Source: Harenicola maris (GTDB taxonomy: Bacteria; Pseudomonadota; Alphaproteobacteria; Rhodobacterales; Rhodobacteraceae). From it: a DNA stretch of 58,484 nucleotides. The DNA lies in the NCBI GenBank assembly GCA_018524345.1, contig JADQAZ010000005.1:1-58484 (forward strand), in the 5' to 3' direction. The position numbers and the translations under genes were made by a program. The notes beneath the pieces were generated by a model. It made no database searches and had not been told where the DNA came from. It saw only the letters and a list, made by a program, of their open reading frames with translations. Every line of letters begins with the position of its first letter. The first letter of the stretch is position 1. Of this stretch, positions 16,173 to 26,165 are shown one piece after another.

Positions 16173-17438
16173 ATGGACCATTTCATCTATCAAAACGGCG
16201 AACTCCATGCAGAGGGCGTGCCCCTGCGCGAGATCGCGGCTCAGGTCGGAACGCCCTTCTACTGCTATTCCCAAGCCACCCTCACCCGCCACTACCAACT
16301 GTTCGAAGAGGCGCTGGACGGCCTCGACAACACGATCTGCTTTGCGATGAAAAGCAACTCCAACCAAGCGGTGCTGAAACTGCTCGGCGACCTTGGCGCG
16401 GGGATGGATGTTGTCTCTGGCGGCGAATACGCACGCGCCAAAGCGGCGGGCGTGCCGGGCGAGCGGATCGTATTCTCCGGCGTGGGCAAAACCCGCGAGG
16501 AAATGGCCATGGCCCTGACCGGCGGCATCCGCCAGTTCAACGTCGAATCCGTGCCAGAGCTTGAGGTCCTGTCGCAGGTCGCCGCCTCCCTCGGCGTGAC
16601 TGCGCCCATCACCCTGCGGGTGAACCCCGATGTGGATGCCAAAACCCACGAGAAAATCAGCACCGGCAAAAAGGGCGACAAATTCGGCGTCCCGATCGAC
16701 TGGGCATCCGAAATCTATGGCCGCGCGGCGAAACTGCCCGGGATTGAGGTCGTCGGCATCGACGTGCACATCGGCAGCCAGCTCACCGACCTTGAACCGT
16801 TCGAAACCGCCTACCGCAAGGTCGCGAAGCTGACGAAACAACTGCGCTCCGAAGGGCATACCATCAAACGGCTCGACCTTGGCGGCGGCCTTGGCATCCC
16901 CTACGCCCGCTCCAACGAGGCCCCGCCCCTGCCGCTGGACTACGGCGCGATGGTCAAACGCGTCGTCGGCGACCTTGATGTCGAAGTGGAGATCGAACCC
17001 GGCCGTCTGATCTCGGGCAATGCCGGTATCCTCGTTGCGGGGGTGATCTATGTGAAACAGGGCGACGGCACCGATTTCCTGATCCTTGATGCGGCGATGA
17101 ATGACCTCATCCGCCCCGCCATGTATGGCGCCCATCACGACATCGTCCCCGTGGTCGAACCCGCCCCCGGCGTCGAGCAATCGCCCTATGACATCGTCGG
17201 CCCGATCTGCGAATCGGGGGATACCTTCGCCAAAACCCGCAGCATGCCGCCCCTCGGCCCCGGCGATCTGGTCGCCTTCCGCTCCGCAGGGGCCTACGGC
17301 GCTGTCATGTCCAGCGAATACAATTCCCGCCCCCTGATCCCCGAGGTTCTGGTGCATGAGGATCAATTCGCCGTCATCCGCCCGCGCCCTACCTATGAAG
17401 AAATGATCAATCGGGATAGTATTCCCCAATGGCTGTGA
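16173..17438 (+). CDS. lysA: Diaminopimelate decarboxylase
   Basis: PLP enzyme that decarboxylates meso-diaminopimelate to lysine. The 421-residue product has the PLP Lys 60 in FAMKSNSN, the His in GIDVHIGSQ, the Gly-rich phosphate-binding LGGGLGIPY and the active-site Cys in CESGDTF near residue 346. It sits between the small lipoprotein and the TIGR02302 gene. dapA, at the start of the same branch, is at 55663. Confidence 0.96.
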   Translation: MDHFIYQNGELHAEGVPLREIAAQVGTPFYCYSQATLTRHYQLFEEALDGLDNTICFAMKSNSNQAVLKLLGDLGAGMDVVSGGEYARAKAAGVPGERIVFSGVGKTREEMAMALTGGIRQFNVESVPELEVLSQVAASLGVTAPITLRVNPDVDAKTHEKISTGKKGDKFGVPIDWASEIYGRAAKLPGIEVVGIDVHIGSQLTDLEPFETAYRKVAKLTKQLRSEGHTIKRLDLGGGLGIPYARSNEAPPLPLDYGAMVKRVVGDLDVEVEIEPGRLISGNAGILVAGVIYVKQGDGTDFLILDAAMNDLIRPAMYGAHHDIVPVVEPAPGVEQSPYDIVGPICESGDTFAKTRSMPPLGPGDLVAFRSAGAYGAVMSSEYNSRPLIPEVLVHEDQFAVIRPRPTYEEMINRDSIPQWL

Positions 17439-17478
17439 CTACGCTCAAGTAGAAACAGCACAACAGCGGGAGAGGGTC

Positions 17479-20172
17479 TTGGACCCAAAACACGCCAGAG
17501 CCCTTGCGATACGCAACCTGATCGGCCCGCTCCGCGGAACGAAATTCGGCCTTATGGCAGAGCGCATCACCCGCGCCTTCTGGCCCCTGTGGTCCGTTGT
17601 CTTCATCGCCGCCGCTGCGGTGTTCCTTGGCCTGCATGAAACGCCCTACCCCGCCCTTGTCTGGTCCGTGGCCGCGGCGCTCGCCGCCGCCCTCGGCTGG
17701 ACCCTCTATCGCGGCATCAAACAATTCCGAAGCCCGACCACACAGGAGGCCATGGACCGCCTCGACGCGACCCTGCCGGGCCGCCCGATACAGGCCCTTG
17801 GCGACAAACAGGCCATCGGCGGCACTGACGCCGCCTCAGCCGCCGTCTGGAACGCCCACCTTGCCCGCATGGCGCAAAGCACCGCCAATGCCCGCGCTGT
17901 GCAGCCCGACCTGCGGGTCTCCGACAGCGACCCCTTCGCCCTGCGCTACGCCGCCTTCGCGGCCCTCATCGTCGCCCTGATCTTTGGCAGCGTCTGGCGC
18001 GCGGGCACTCTGGATGATTTCACAAGGGCCGCCTCCGCCGATCTCGCCGCTGGCCCCACATGGGAGGGCTGGATCGAACCGCCCGCCTATACGGGCAAGC
18101 CGAGCCTCTACCTCAATGACATCGACCCCGGCGAGGTCACCGTCGCCCAAGGCAGCACCATTTCCCTGCGCCTCTACGGCGAAGTCGGCGCGCTCAGCCT
18201 CACCGAGTCGGTCTCTGGCAACCTCGCCGTGCCGGCAGAGCCCAACAGCGACCCGGCACAAAGCTTTGAGGTCACTCAGGCAGGCAGCGTAACCATCCAC
18301 GGCGAGGGCGGCGCCGAATGGTCCATCATGATGGAGCCCGACACCACCCCCATGGTCACCCTCTCCGCGCCTCTGGAACGCGACGCCGCGGGGCAGATGA
18401 CACAGCCCTTCTTTGCGCAGGATGACTTCGGCATCACCTCCGGCACCGCCGTGATCCGCCTTGACGCCGCCAATGTCGACCGCCGCTATGGCCTCGCGGC
18501 AGAGCCGGAAACGCGCGAGGATATCCTCCTCGACCTGCCCATGACGATCTCGGGCAACCGCGCCGAATTCAACGGCGACCTGATCGACAATTTCTCAAAG
18601 CACCCATGGGCCAACCTGCCCGTGACCCTGCAACTGACCGTCGAAGACGCCCTCGGCCAAACCGGCCAGAGCACGGTGGCAGAGGTCATCCTGCCCGGTC
18701 GCCGCTTCTTTGACCCGCTGGCAAAGGCCCTGATCGAACAGCGCCGCGACATCCTGTGGTCCCGCAGCAACGCGCCCCATATCGCTCAGCTGATCCGCGC
18801 CATCACCCACCGCCCCGAGGGCTTCGTGCGCGACACCTCCACCTACCTTCAGGTCCGCACCATCCTGCGCCGCCTCGAGGCCGCAACCAACGGCGGCAAG
18901 AGCCTGACGGACGAGGAACGCGACACTCTGGCAGAGGCCCTGTGGGAAGTCGCCCTCAAGATCGAAGAGGGCGACCTGTCCTCCGCCCTCGAACGCCTGC
19001 GCCGCGCACAGGACCGCCTGTCAGAGGCGATCAAGAACGGCGCCTCCGACGACGAAATCGCCCAGCTGATGCAGGAAATGCAGCAGGCCATGCAGGACTA
19101 CATGCGCCAACTCGCGCAACAACAGCCCCAAGACGGCCAGCCACAGGGCGAGCAGGGCGAAACCATGGAACTGTCCCAACAGGACCTGCAGCAAATGCTC
19201 GATCAACTGCAGGAATTCATGGAAAACGGCCAGACCGCAGAGGCACAGGCCCTGCTGGATCAGCTGATGAGCATGATGGAAAACATGCAGGTCACGCAGA
19301 ACCAGAACGGTCAGGGCCAGCAAAGCCCCGGCGAACAAGCCATGGACGAGCTTGCCGATACCCTGCGCGAACAACAGGGCCTCTCCGATGACGCCTTCCG
19401 CGACCTGCAGGAACAATTCAACCCCAACGCCAACCAAGGCAACAGCGCCCAAAACCAGGGCCGCGACGGCGCCGATGGTCAGGGCCAGTCGCACCAACAG
19501 GGTCAGGGCGAGGGGCAGGAACGGGGTGAAAACCAATCCCAAAACGGCCAGCAGCAGGGCGGACAACAGCCACAGCAAGGGCAAAACGGTCAGGAACAGG
19601 GTGGCCAGCAGGGCCAAAATCAGGGCCAGCAACAGGGTCAGGGCCAGCAGGGCGACACAGGAGAGCCCAACAGCCGCCAGTCCCTCGCCGAGCGTCAGCG
19701 CGCCTTGCGTAACGAGCTAAACCGCCAACTCGGCCAGCTTCCCGGCGCCGGCACCGAACAGGGCGACGCCGCCCGCCGCAATCTGGGCGAGGCGGGCGAG
19801 GCCATGGACCGCGCCGAAGACTCCCTGCGCGCCGAGGATTTTGGCGAAGCGCTCGACAATCAGGCCCAAGCGATGGAGGCCCTCCGCGAGGGCATGCGCA
19901 ATCTGGGCGAGGCCCTTGCCGAAAATCAGGGCCAGCAACAGCCCGGCCAAGGCCAGCAAACCGGCAATGCCAACCCCAACGCCCGCCGCGACCCCCTTGG
20001 CCGCGACCGCAGCGCAACCGGCCCCCTGGGCAGCGACGAGGACCTCCTGCAAGGCGAGGATGTCTACCGCCGCGCCCGCGATCTGCTGGACGAAATCCGC
20101 CGCCGGTCCTCCGAACAGGACCGCCCCGATGTGGAACTGGACTATCTCAAACGTCTGTTGGAGCGGTTCTAG
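17479..20172 (+). CDS. TIGR02302/DUF4175 family large membrane protein
   Basis: An 897-residue protein. About three hydrophobic helices lie in the first 180 residues (near 34-50, 54-72 and 153-172), followed by a long soluble beta-rich part, a helical region near 390-550 and a Gln/Gly/Asn-rich low-complexity stretch at roughly 540-740 before an acidic C-terminal helix. This architecture and the argH-lysA context fit the TIGR02302/DUF4175 family. Its function is not established; the neighbours suggest an envelope role. It starts 40 bases after lysA and is convergent with the zinc-ribbon gene. Confidence 0.85.
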   Translation: MDPKHARALAIRNLIGPLRGTKFGLMAERITRAFWPLWSVVFIAAAAVFLGLHETPYPALVWSVAAALAAALGWTLYRGIKQFRSPTTQEAMDRLDATLPGRPIQALGDKQAIGGTDAASAAVWNAHLARMAQSTANARAVQPDLRVSDSDPFALRYAAFAALIVALIFGSVWRAGTLDDFTRAASADLAAGPTWEGWIEPPAYTGKPSLYLNDIDPGEVTVAQGSTISLRLYGEVGALSLTESVSGNLAVPAEPNSDPAQSFEVTQAGSVTIHGEGGAEWSIMMEPDTTPMVTLSAPLERDAAGQMTQPFFAQDDFGITSGTAVIRLDAANVDRRYGLAAEPETREDILLDLPMTISGNRAEFNGDLIDNFSKHPWANLPVTLQLTVEDALGQTGQSTVAEVILPGRRFFDPLAKALIEQRRDILWSRSNAPHIAQLIRAITHRPEGFVRDTSTYLQVRTILRRLEAATNGGKSLTDEERDTLAEALWEVALKIEEGDLSSALERLRRAQDRLSEAIKNGASDDEIAQLMQEMQQAMQDYMRQLAQQQPQDGQPQGEQGETMELSQQDLQQMLDQLQEFMENGQTAEAQALLDQLMSMMENMQVTQNQNGQGQQSPGEQAMDELADTLREQQGLSDDAFRDLQEQFNPNANQGNSAQNQGRDGADGQGQSHQQGQGEGQERGENQSQNGQQQGGQQPQQGQNGQEQGGQQGQNQGQQQGQGQQGDTGEPNSRQSLAERQRALRNELNRQLGQLPGAGTEQGDAARRNLGEAGEAMDRAEDSLRAEDFGEALDNQAQAMEALREGMRNLGEALAENQGQQQPGQGQQTGNANPNARRDPLGRDRSATGPLGSDEDLLQGEDVYRRARDLLDEIRRRSSEQDRPDVELDYLKRLLERF
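19500..19665 (+). repeat. Degenerate Gln/Gly-coding repeat tract
   Basis: Imperfect tandem units related to CAGGGCCAGCAACAG recur inside the TIGR02302 gene and encode mixtures of QG, QQ and NG. The unit length is a multiple of three wherever I can follow it, so the reading frame is kept. Confidence 0.7.
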
Positions 20173-20202
20173 GCACGAACCCGCCTGCCCGCGACGCGCG
20201 CT

Positions 20203-21225
<1,023 letters not shown>

Positions 21226-21378
21226 GTAGTACCCTCGGTCAGGCGCAAGCACCTGTCAGCCCCTATTTCTTCACACACCTTAACAGCGCCATCCCCCTAG
21301 GCAAAGCCCTTGGCTTGCGATTGCACAGCGCCGCAGTGTCAGGCACATAAGGGGGGCAAAACGCAGACGGGGCAAGCC

Positions 21379-22056
21379 GTGATCGAGCTGGAAAATGTAT
21401 CCTATAGTTATGGCGGGGGGGAGCTTCTCTCCGATATATCCCTGCGTCTCATGCCGGGATCCTTCCATTTCCTGACCGGCCCCTCGGGCGCGGGCAAAAC
21501 CACATTCCTCAAACTGTGCTACATGGAGCTGATGCCGACATCCGGCCAGTTGCGCGTTTTTGAAAAACCGGTGGGCAAAATGACCCGCGACGATGTCGCC
21601 AACGGGCGCCGCCGCATCGGCGTGGTGCATCAGGATTGCCAGTTCCTCAACCATCTGCCCGTGGCCGAAAACATCGCCCTGCCCCTGACCGTATCGGGCC
21701 GCGATCCCGCAGGCGAGGCCGCCAATATCATGGAGCTGATCCAATGGGTCGGCCTTGCCAATCACGCCGATGTCCTGCCGCCGCAACTCTCTGGCGGGGA
21801 ACGTCAACGCGCCGCCCTCGCCCGCGCTGTTGTGATGTCGCCCGAGGTCGTCCTCGCGGATGAACCCACCGGCAACGTCGACTGGGACATGTCCCAACGT
21901 CTGCTGCAGCTGCTGATCGAGCTGAACAAAATGGGCAAAACCATCGTCATTGCCACCCATGACCTCAACCTGATCCGCGCCGCCAAGGCGCAGGTCGCCG
22001 CGCGCGTGCTGCGCATCGCCAACCGGCGGCTGCAACTGGCGGGGGCGGACCTGTAA
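21379..22056 (+). CDS. ftsE: Cell division ATP-binding protein FtsE
   Basis: ATPase of the FtsEX complex, which links the division ring to peptidoglycan hydrolase activation at the septum. The 225-residue product has Walker A GPSGAGKTT (34-42), the ABC signature LSGGERQRAALARA and Walker B VVLADEPTG. I chose the GTG at 21379 because the product then begins with the conserved VIELENVSYSYGG; the upstream part of the open frame lies in the intergenic region. It overlaps ftsX by one base (TAATG). Confidence 0.93.
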   Translation: MIELENVSYSYGGGELLSDISLRLMPGSFHFLTGPSGAGKTTFLKLCYMELMPTSGQLRVFEKPVGKMTRDDVANGRRRIGVVHQDCQFLNHLPVAENIALPLTVSGRDPAGEAANIMELIQWVGLANHADVLPPQLSGGERQRAALARAVVMSPEVVLADEPTGNVDWDMSQRLLQLLIELNKMGKTIVIATHDLNLIRAAKAQVAARVLRIANRRLQLAGADL

Positions 22057-22967
22057 TGCGCCTGCCCCGTTTCCTGACCAATATCACCGGCCTGCTCGCG
22101 GGCGATGGCCATGCCGACCGCGTCGTGCCGCCCACGGGCTTTACCGCGCAACTCACGCTGTTCGCCGCCGGAGCCATGGCCTTCCTCGCGGTCTTCGCCG
22201 CCGCGCTTTCCATCAGCACGGGCCGCCTCGCTGACCGCTGGTCAGACGAGCTCGCCCGCACCGCCACCCTGCGCATCTCTGCCCCGGCAGAGCAGCTGGA
22301 GGCGCAGGCCGCCGCCGCCCTGCGCCTGCTCGAAACCACCACCGGCGTGGCCTCCGCCCGCCGGATCACGGCGCAGGAACAACAGGATCTGCTCACCCCA
22401 TGGCTCGGCCCCAACCTGCCACTGGACGCCCTGCCCATTCCGGCCCTGATCGAGGTCACCCAAACCCGCGAAGGGATCGACGCCGACGGGCTGCGCGCCC
22501 GCCTCGCGGGCGAGGTCCCCGGCGCCGTCTATGACGATCACGCCCGCTGGCGCGCCCCGCTGGTGCGCGCGGCGCAGCGCCTGCGCGGCCTCGGCTGGCT
22601 GTCGCTCCTGCTTATCACCGGCGTCATGGGCGCGATGATCACACTGGCGGCAAGCGCCGCCCTCGCCGCCAATGCCCGCGTGATCGAAACCCTGCGCCTG
22701 ATCGGCGCCCGCGATGCCTATATCGCCCGCGCCTTCGTGCGCCGCTTTACCGAACGCGCCCTCATCGGCGCCGCCATAGGCGCGGCCCTCGGCACACTCT
22801 CCGTGGCGCTGCTGCCCTCCGCCGATACGGCGGGCGGCTTCCTCACCGGCCTCGGCTTCTCCGGCGCGGGCTGGCTCCTGCCCGCCCTGATCCCCGTCAT
22901 CGCCGCCGCCGTGGCCTTCTGGGCCACCCGCACCGCGGCGCTTCGCACCCTAAGGAACCTGTCATGA
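22056..22967 (+). CDS. ftsX: Cell division protein FtsX
   Basis: Membrane partner of FtsE. The 303-residue product has one N-terminal helix (about 30-50), a periplasmic domain (about 55-165) and three further helices in the C-terminal half, the normal FtsX topology. It overlaps ftsE by 1 base and plsC by 4, so the three are tightly coupled. Its periplasmic loop would be expected to activate an amidase activator or hydrolase; none is adjacent. Confidence 0.9.
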   Translation: MRLPRFLTNITGLLAGDGHADRVVPPTGFTAQLTLFAAGAMAFLAVFAAALSISTGRLADRWSDELARTATLRISAPAEQLEAQAAAALRLLETTTGVASARRITAQEQQDLLTPWLGPNLPLDALPIPALIEVTQTREGIDADGLRARLAGEVPGAVYDDHARWRAPLVRAAQRLRGLGWLSLLLITGVMGAMITLAASAALAANARVIETLRLIGARDAYIARAFVRRFTERALIGAAIGAALGTLSVALLPSADTAGGFLTGLGFSGAGWLLPALIPVIAAAVAFWATRTAALRTLRNLS

Positions 22968-23725
22968 AAGTCGGCCCAATCCAGTGGATCAGATCGCTCC
23001 TCTTTGTGGCGCAGATGTATATCATGATGCCCATCATCGGGCTGATCTTCTTCCCCTATGCGCTTGTCTCGAAACAGGGCGCCTTTGCCGCCTGTAAAAC
23101 CTACTGCATCTGGGTCCGCTGGACGGCCCGCTGGATGGTCGGCCTGCGCACAGAGGTCCGCGGCACGCCCCCCACGGGCGAGGTCCTCATCGCCGCGAAA
23201 CACCAGTCCTTCCTCGACATCATGATGATCTTCGCCTCCGTGCCGCGCGGCAAATTCATCATGAAACGCGAAATCATGTGGACACCGGTCATCGGCCAAT
23301 ACGCCATGCGCCTCGAATGTGTCGCCGTTGATCGCGGCAAACGCGGCGTGGCGATCAAAAAGATGCTCGCCGATGCCAAGGCCAACCGCGACGCGGCAGG
23401 GCAGCTGATCATCTACGCCCAAGGCACCCGCGTCGCCCCCGGCGCCAAACGCCCCTACAAGGTCGGCGCCGCCGCGCTCTATACACAGATGGAGCAACCC
23501 TGCGTCCCCGTGGCCACCAACGTCGGCCTGTTCTGGCCCCGCACGGGCATCTGGCGCAAACCGGGCCTCGCCGTGGTCGAATTCCTGCCGGTGATCGAAC
23601 CCGGCCTCGATCAGGACAGCTTCATGGCCGAGCTAGAGGAAACCGTCGAAACCGCCTCCGACGCCCTGATGCGCGAGGCCGGATTTGATCCGGACGGGGT
23701 GGACGAAACCACACCAAAGACCTAA
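22964..23725 (+). CDS. plsC: 1-acyl-sn-glycerol-3-phosphate acyltransferase
   Basis: Membrane enzyme that makes phosphatidic acid from lysophosphatidic acid. The 253-residue product has the catalytic HX4D motif HQSFLD (His 80, Asp 85) after an N-terminal membrane helix, and a motif III of QGTR in place of the usual EGTR, followed by KVGAAAL. The Gln variant is, as far as I recall, found in other alphaproteobacterial members. An ATGA overlap couples it to ftsX; ispH follows after 31 bases. Confidence 0.9.
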   Translation: MKVGPIQWIRSLLFVAQMYIMMPIIGLIFFPYALVSKQGAFAACKTYCIWVRWTARWMVGLRTEVRGTPPTGEVLIAAKHQSFLDIMMIFASVPRGKFIMKREIMWTPVIGQYAMRLECVAVDRGKRGVAIKKMLADAKANRDAAGQLIIYAQGTRVAPGAKRPYKVGAAALYTQMEQPCVPVATNVGLFWPRTGIWRKPGLAVVEFLPVIEPGLDQDSFMAELEETVETASDALMREAGFDPDGVDETTPKT

Positions 23726-23756
23726 CTGAACAAGAGGACCCGCAGGGAAACGCGCC

Positions 23757-24707
23757 ATGACCAAACCACCCCTCACCCTCTACCTCGCCGCCCCCCGCGG
23801 CTTTTGCGCCGGCGTCGACCGCGCCATCAAGATCGTCGATCTCGCGCTGGAAAAATGGGGCGCCCCGGTCTATGTCCGCCACGAAATCGTCCACAACAAA
23901 TACGTGGTGGACGAGCTGCGCGCCAAAGGCGCCATCTTCGTCGAGGAACTTGACGACTGCCCAACAGACCGCCCCGTCATCTTCTCTGCCCACGGCGTGC
24001 CCAAATCCGTCCCGGCAGAGGCAGAGACCCGAAACATGGTCTACGTCGACGCCACCTGCCCGCTGGTCTCCAAAGTCCACATAGAGGCCGAACGCCACGC
24101 CGCCCGCGGCCTGCAAATCATCATGATCGGCCACGCCGGGCACCCCGAAACCCTCGGCACCATGGGCCAGCTTCCGCAAGGCGAGGTCCTCCTCGTCGAA
24201 ACCCCCGCCGATGTGGCGCAGCTTCAGGTCCGCGACGAGGGCGCCCTCGCCTATGTCACCCAAACCACCCTCTCGGTCGATGACACCGCCGATGTGGTCA
24301 CGGCCCTCAAATCCCGCTTCCCCGAGATCGAAGGCCCCCACAAAGAGGACATCTGCTACGCCACCACCAACCGGCAAGAGGCCGTCAAAGCCCTCGCCCC
24401 CAAGGCCGAAGCCCTCCTCGTCGTCGGCGCCCCCAACTCCTCCAATTCCAAACGACTGGTCGAGGTCGGCGCCCGCGCAGGCTGCGCCTATGCCCAACTG
24501 GTCCAACGCGCCGATGACATCGACTGGCGTGCCCTGGAGGGCATCAAAACCCTCGGCATCACCGCAGGCGCCTCCGCCCCCGAAATCCTCATCAACGAGG
24601 TCATCGACGCCTTCAAATCCCGCTTCGAGGTCACAACCGAACTGGTCGAAACCGCGCAAGAAAACGTCGACTTCAAAGTCCCCCGCGTGCTGCGCACCCC
24701 CGCCTAA
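23757..24707 (+). CDS. ispH: 4-hydroxy-3-methylbut-2-enyl diphosphate reductase
   Basis: Iron-sulfur enzyme (LytB) that performs the last step of the methylerythritol phosphate pathway, producing IPP and DMAPP. The 316-residue product has the first cluster Cys in PRGFCAGV (Cys 17), the second in [11 protein letters not shown] and the third in the region of [10 protein letters not shown], with the substrate loop NSSNSKRL. It lies downstream of plsC in the ftsE operon. Confidence 0.96.
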   Translation: MTKPPLTLYLAAPRGFCAGVDRAIKIVDLALEKWGAPVYVRHEIVHNKYVVDELRAKGAIFVEELDDCPTDRPVIFSAHGVPKSVPAEAETRNMVYVDATCPLVSKVHIEAERHAARGLQIIMIGHAGHPETLGTMGQLPQGEVLLVETPADVAQLQVRDEGALAYVTQTTLSVDDTADVVTALKSRFPEIEGPHKEDICYATTNRQEAVKALAPKAEALLVVGAPNSSNSKRLVEVGARAGCAYAQLVQRADDIDWRALEGIKTLGITAGASAPEILINEVIDAFKSRFEVTTELVETAQENVDFKVPRVLRTPA

Positions 24708-24710
24708 ACG

Positions 24711-24768
24711 CTTCTTATTGGCGCAAATATCCCGGGGGACGGCCAAAGGCCGGGGGGCAGAGCCCCCT
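24711..24768 (+). repeat. Intergenic structured repeat, copy 1
   Basis: Starts CTTCTTATTGG, then three bases, then AAATATCCCGGGGGA, a hairpin GGCC-AAA-GGCC, and a second hairpin built on GGGGC-AGA-GCCCC. A related copy is at 32879-32932. It sits between ispH and the methyltransferase, so it may form structure in the operon mRNA. Confidence 0.8.
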
Positions 24769-24800
24769 CCAACCCCCGCCACAACCCCAAAGGCCCCGCC

Positions 24801-25406
24801 ATGACCGACACCCTCAAAGTCTACGACGCAAAGGCAGGCGACTACGCAAAGGCCTTCGCCAACAACGCCCCCGACAAACACCTCGCCCGCTTCATCGCCG
24901 CCCTGCCAACCGCCTCCCATGTGCTTGACCTCGGCTGTGGCCCCGGCACGGCCTCGGCGCAAATCGCGGCGGCGGGCCACAGCGTCGACGCCACAGACGG
25001 CTCCGCCGAAATGGTCGCCGCCGTCACCCGCCTCCACGGGCTCCCAGCCCGCCAAATGCTGTTTGACGAGATCACAGGCACAGATATCTACGATGGCATC
25101 TGGGCCAACTTCAGCCTCCTGCACGCCCCCCGCGCCGAGATGCCCAAACACCTCGCCGCCCTCGCCCGCGCCGCGAAACCCGGCGCATTGCTGCATATTG
25201 GCATGAAAACCGGCACCGGCGAAGGCCCCGACGCCTTGGGTCGCTTCTACACCTACTACACCGAAGCCGAACTCACCGATCACCTCACCGCCGCAGGCTT
25301 CATACCGGACTACAAGGCCACAGGCCGCGACAAAGGCCTCGCCGGAACCACGGACCCATGGCTGATCCTGCAGGCACGGCTTGCGCCCACAGGCACAGCA
25401 GATTAA
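24801..25406 (+). CDS. Class I SAM-dependent methyltransferase
   Basis: A 201-residue methyltransferase with motif I LDLGCGPGTAS near residues 37-47 and the acidic post-II position in DATDGSAEM. The rest fits the small-molecule methyltransferase fold. The substrate cannot be predicted. It is 9 bases upstream of rnhA, so they are co-transcribed, and it is separated from ispH by the structured repeat. Confidence 0.85.
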   Translation: MTDTLKVYDAKAGDYAKAFANNAPDKHLARFIAALPTASHVLDLGCGPGTASAQIAAAGHSVDATDGSAEMVAAVTRLHGLPARQMLFDEITGTDIYDGIWANFSLLHAPRAEMPKHLAALARAAKPGALLHIGMKTGTGEGPDALGRFYTYYTEAELTDHLTAAGFIPDYKATGRDKGLAGTTDPWLILQARLAPTGTAD

Positions 25407-25415
25407 GCCGCCCCC

Positions 25416-25868
25416 ATGACCAAACTCATTGCCTATACCGATGGCGCTTGCAGCGGAAATCCCGGCCCCGGCGGCTGGGGCGCCCTCCTGCTCGCAAAAG
25501 ACGGCACAGCCGTCCTCAAGGAACGCGAGCTGAAAGGCGGCGAAGCCAATACCACCAACAACCGCATGGAATTGCTGGCCGCAATCAACGCCCTCGACTC
25601 CCTGCAAAAACCAAGTGCCATCACCGTGGTAACAGACAGCACCTATGTCAAAAACGGCGTGACCTCATGGATCCACGGCTGGAAACGCAACGGCTGGAAA
25701 ACATCCACCCGCAAACCGGTCAAGAACGAGGACCTCTGGCGCAGGCTGGACGAGGCACAGGCCCGTCACGACGTGACCTGGGAATGGGTCAAAGGCCACG
25801 CAGGCCACCCCGAAAACGAACGCGCCGACGCCCTCGCCCGCGCGGGCATGGCCCCGTTCAAGCCCTAA
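25416..25868 (+). CDS. rnhA: Ribonuclease HI
   Basis: Cleaves the RNA strand of RNA-DNA hybrids, acting in primer and R-loop removal. The 150-residue product has all four catalytic carboxylates in their usual setting: Asp in [16 protein letters not shown], Glu in NRMELLAA, Asp in VVTDSTYV and Asp in NERADALA, plus the flexible-loop His in KGHAGH. The length matches E. coli RNase HI. It is the last gene of its cluster and meets the minus-strand def-fmt cluster at a hairpin terminator. Confidence 0.97.
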   Translation: MTKLIAYTDGACSGNPGPGGWGALLLAKDGTAVLKERELKGGEANTTNNRMELLAAINALDSLQKPSAITVVTDSTYVKNGVTSWIHGWKRNGWKTSTRKPVKNEDLWRRLDEAQARHDVTWEWVKGHAGHPENERADALARAGMAPFKP

Positions 25869-25888
25869 GGCCCGCCACAAAACGTCAA

Positions 25889-25909
25889 AGATTTTTCGAC
25901 GAAAAATCT
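25889..25909. terminator. Bidirectional hairpin between rnhA and the fmt cluster
   Basis: AGATTTTTCG and CGAAAAATCT form an inverted repeat around a single central base, so about 8 bp with a 5-base loop. T5 and A5 runs are part of the stem. An almost identical hairpin lies between another convergent gene pair at 37052-37072. Confidence 0.7.
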
Positions 25910-25919
25910 CGCCCGCGCG

Positions 25920-26156
25920 CTAGCGCCGGGCCAGCCAGAGGTAAACGGCCGCGCCCACCCCGAGGATCACCAGAAATCCCAGAATATAGCCGATGATCGA
26001 CAGGAACAGCGGCAGGGCCCAAAGGCCCAAAAGGGCCATGCCCACACAGGCAATCCCCATCAGCGCCGCGATCACATCCTCGAACGGCCCCTCCTGCGAT
26101 CTATTGACCGCAAATCCCAGAACCGCACCGGCAAAAAGCAAAAAGACATAGAGCAT
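25920..26156 (-). CDS. Small hydrophobic membrane protein
   Basis: A 78-residue protein that is mostly hydrophobic, with about three membrane helices (near 3-18, 28-45 and 50-74) and one polar loop containing SQEGPFED. I do not recognise the family. It is 9 bases downstream of fmt and so probably co-transcribed with def-def paralogue-fmt. Confidence 0.7.
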   Translation of the reverse strand: MLYVFLLFAGAVLGFAVNRSQEGPFEDVIAALMGIACVGMALLGLWALPLFLSIIGYILGFLVILGVGAAVYLWLARR

Positions 26157-26165
26157 GACGCGAGA

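Noticed and set aside
16077-17429. 450-residue open frame antisense to lysA
   Set aside because: It mirrors lysA codon bias and shows no domain or ribosome binding site.
22964-23725. QGTR in PlsC as a catalytic defect
   Set aside because: The HX4D motif is intact and, as far as I recall, this Gln variant occurs in other alphaproteobacterial PlsC proteins.
23622-25607. 661-residue open frame on the minus strand across ispH and the methyltransferase
   Set aside because: It is antisense to three well-supported genes and is Gly/Gln/Val-rich low-complexity sequence typical of a shadow frame.
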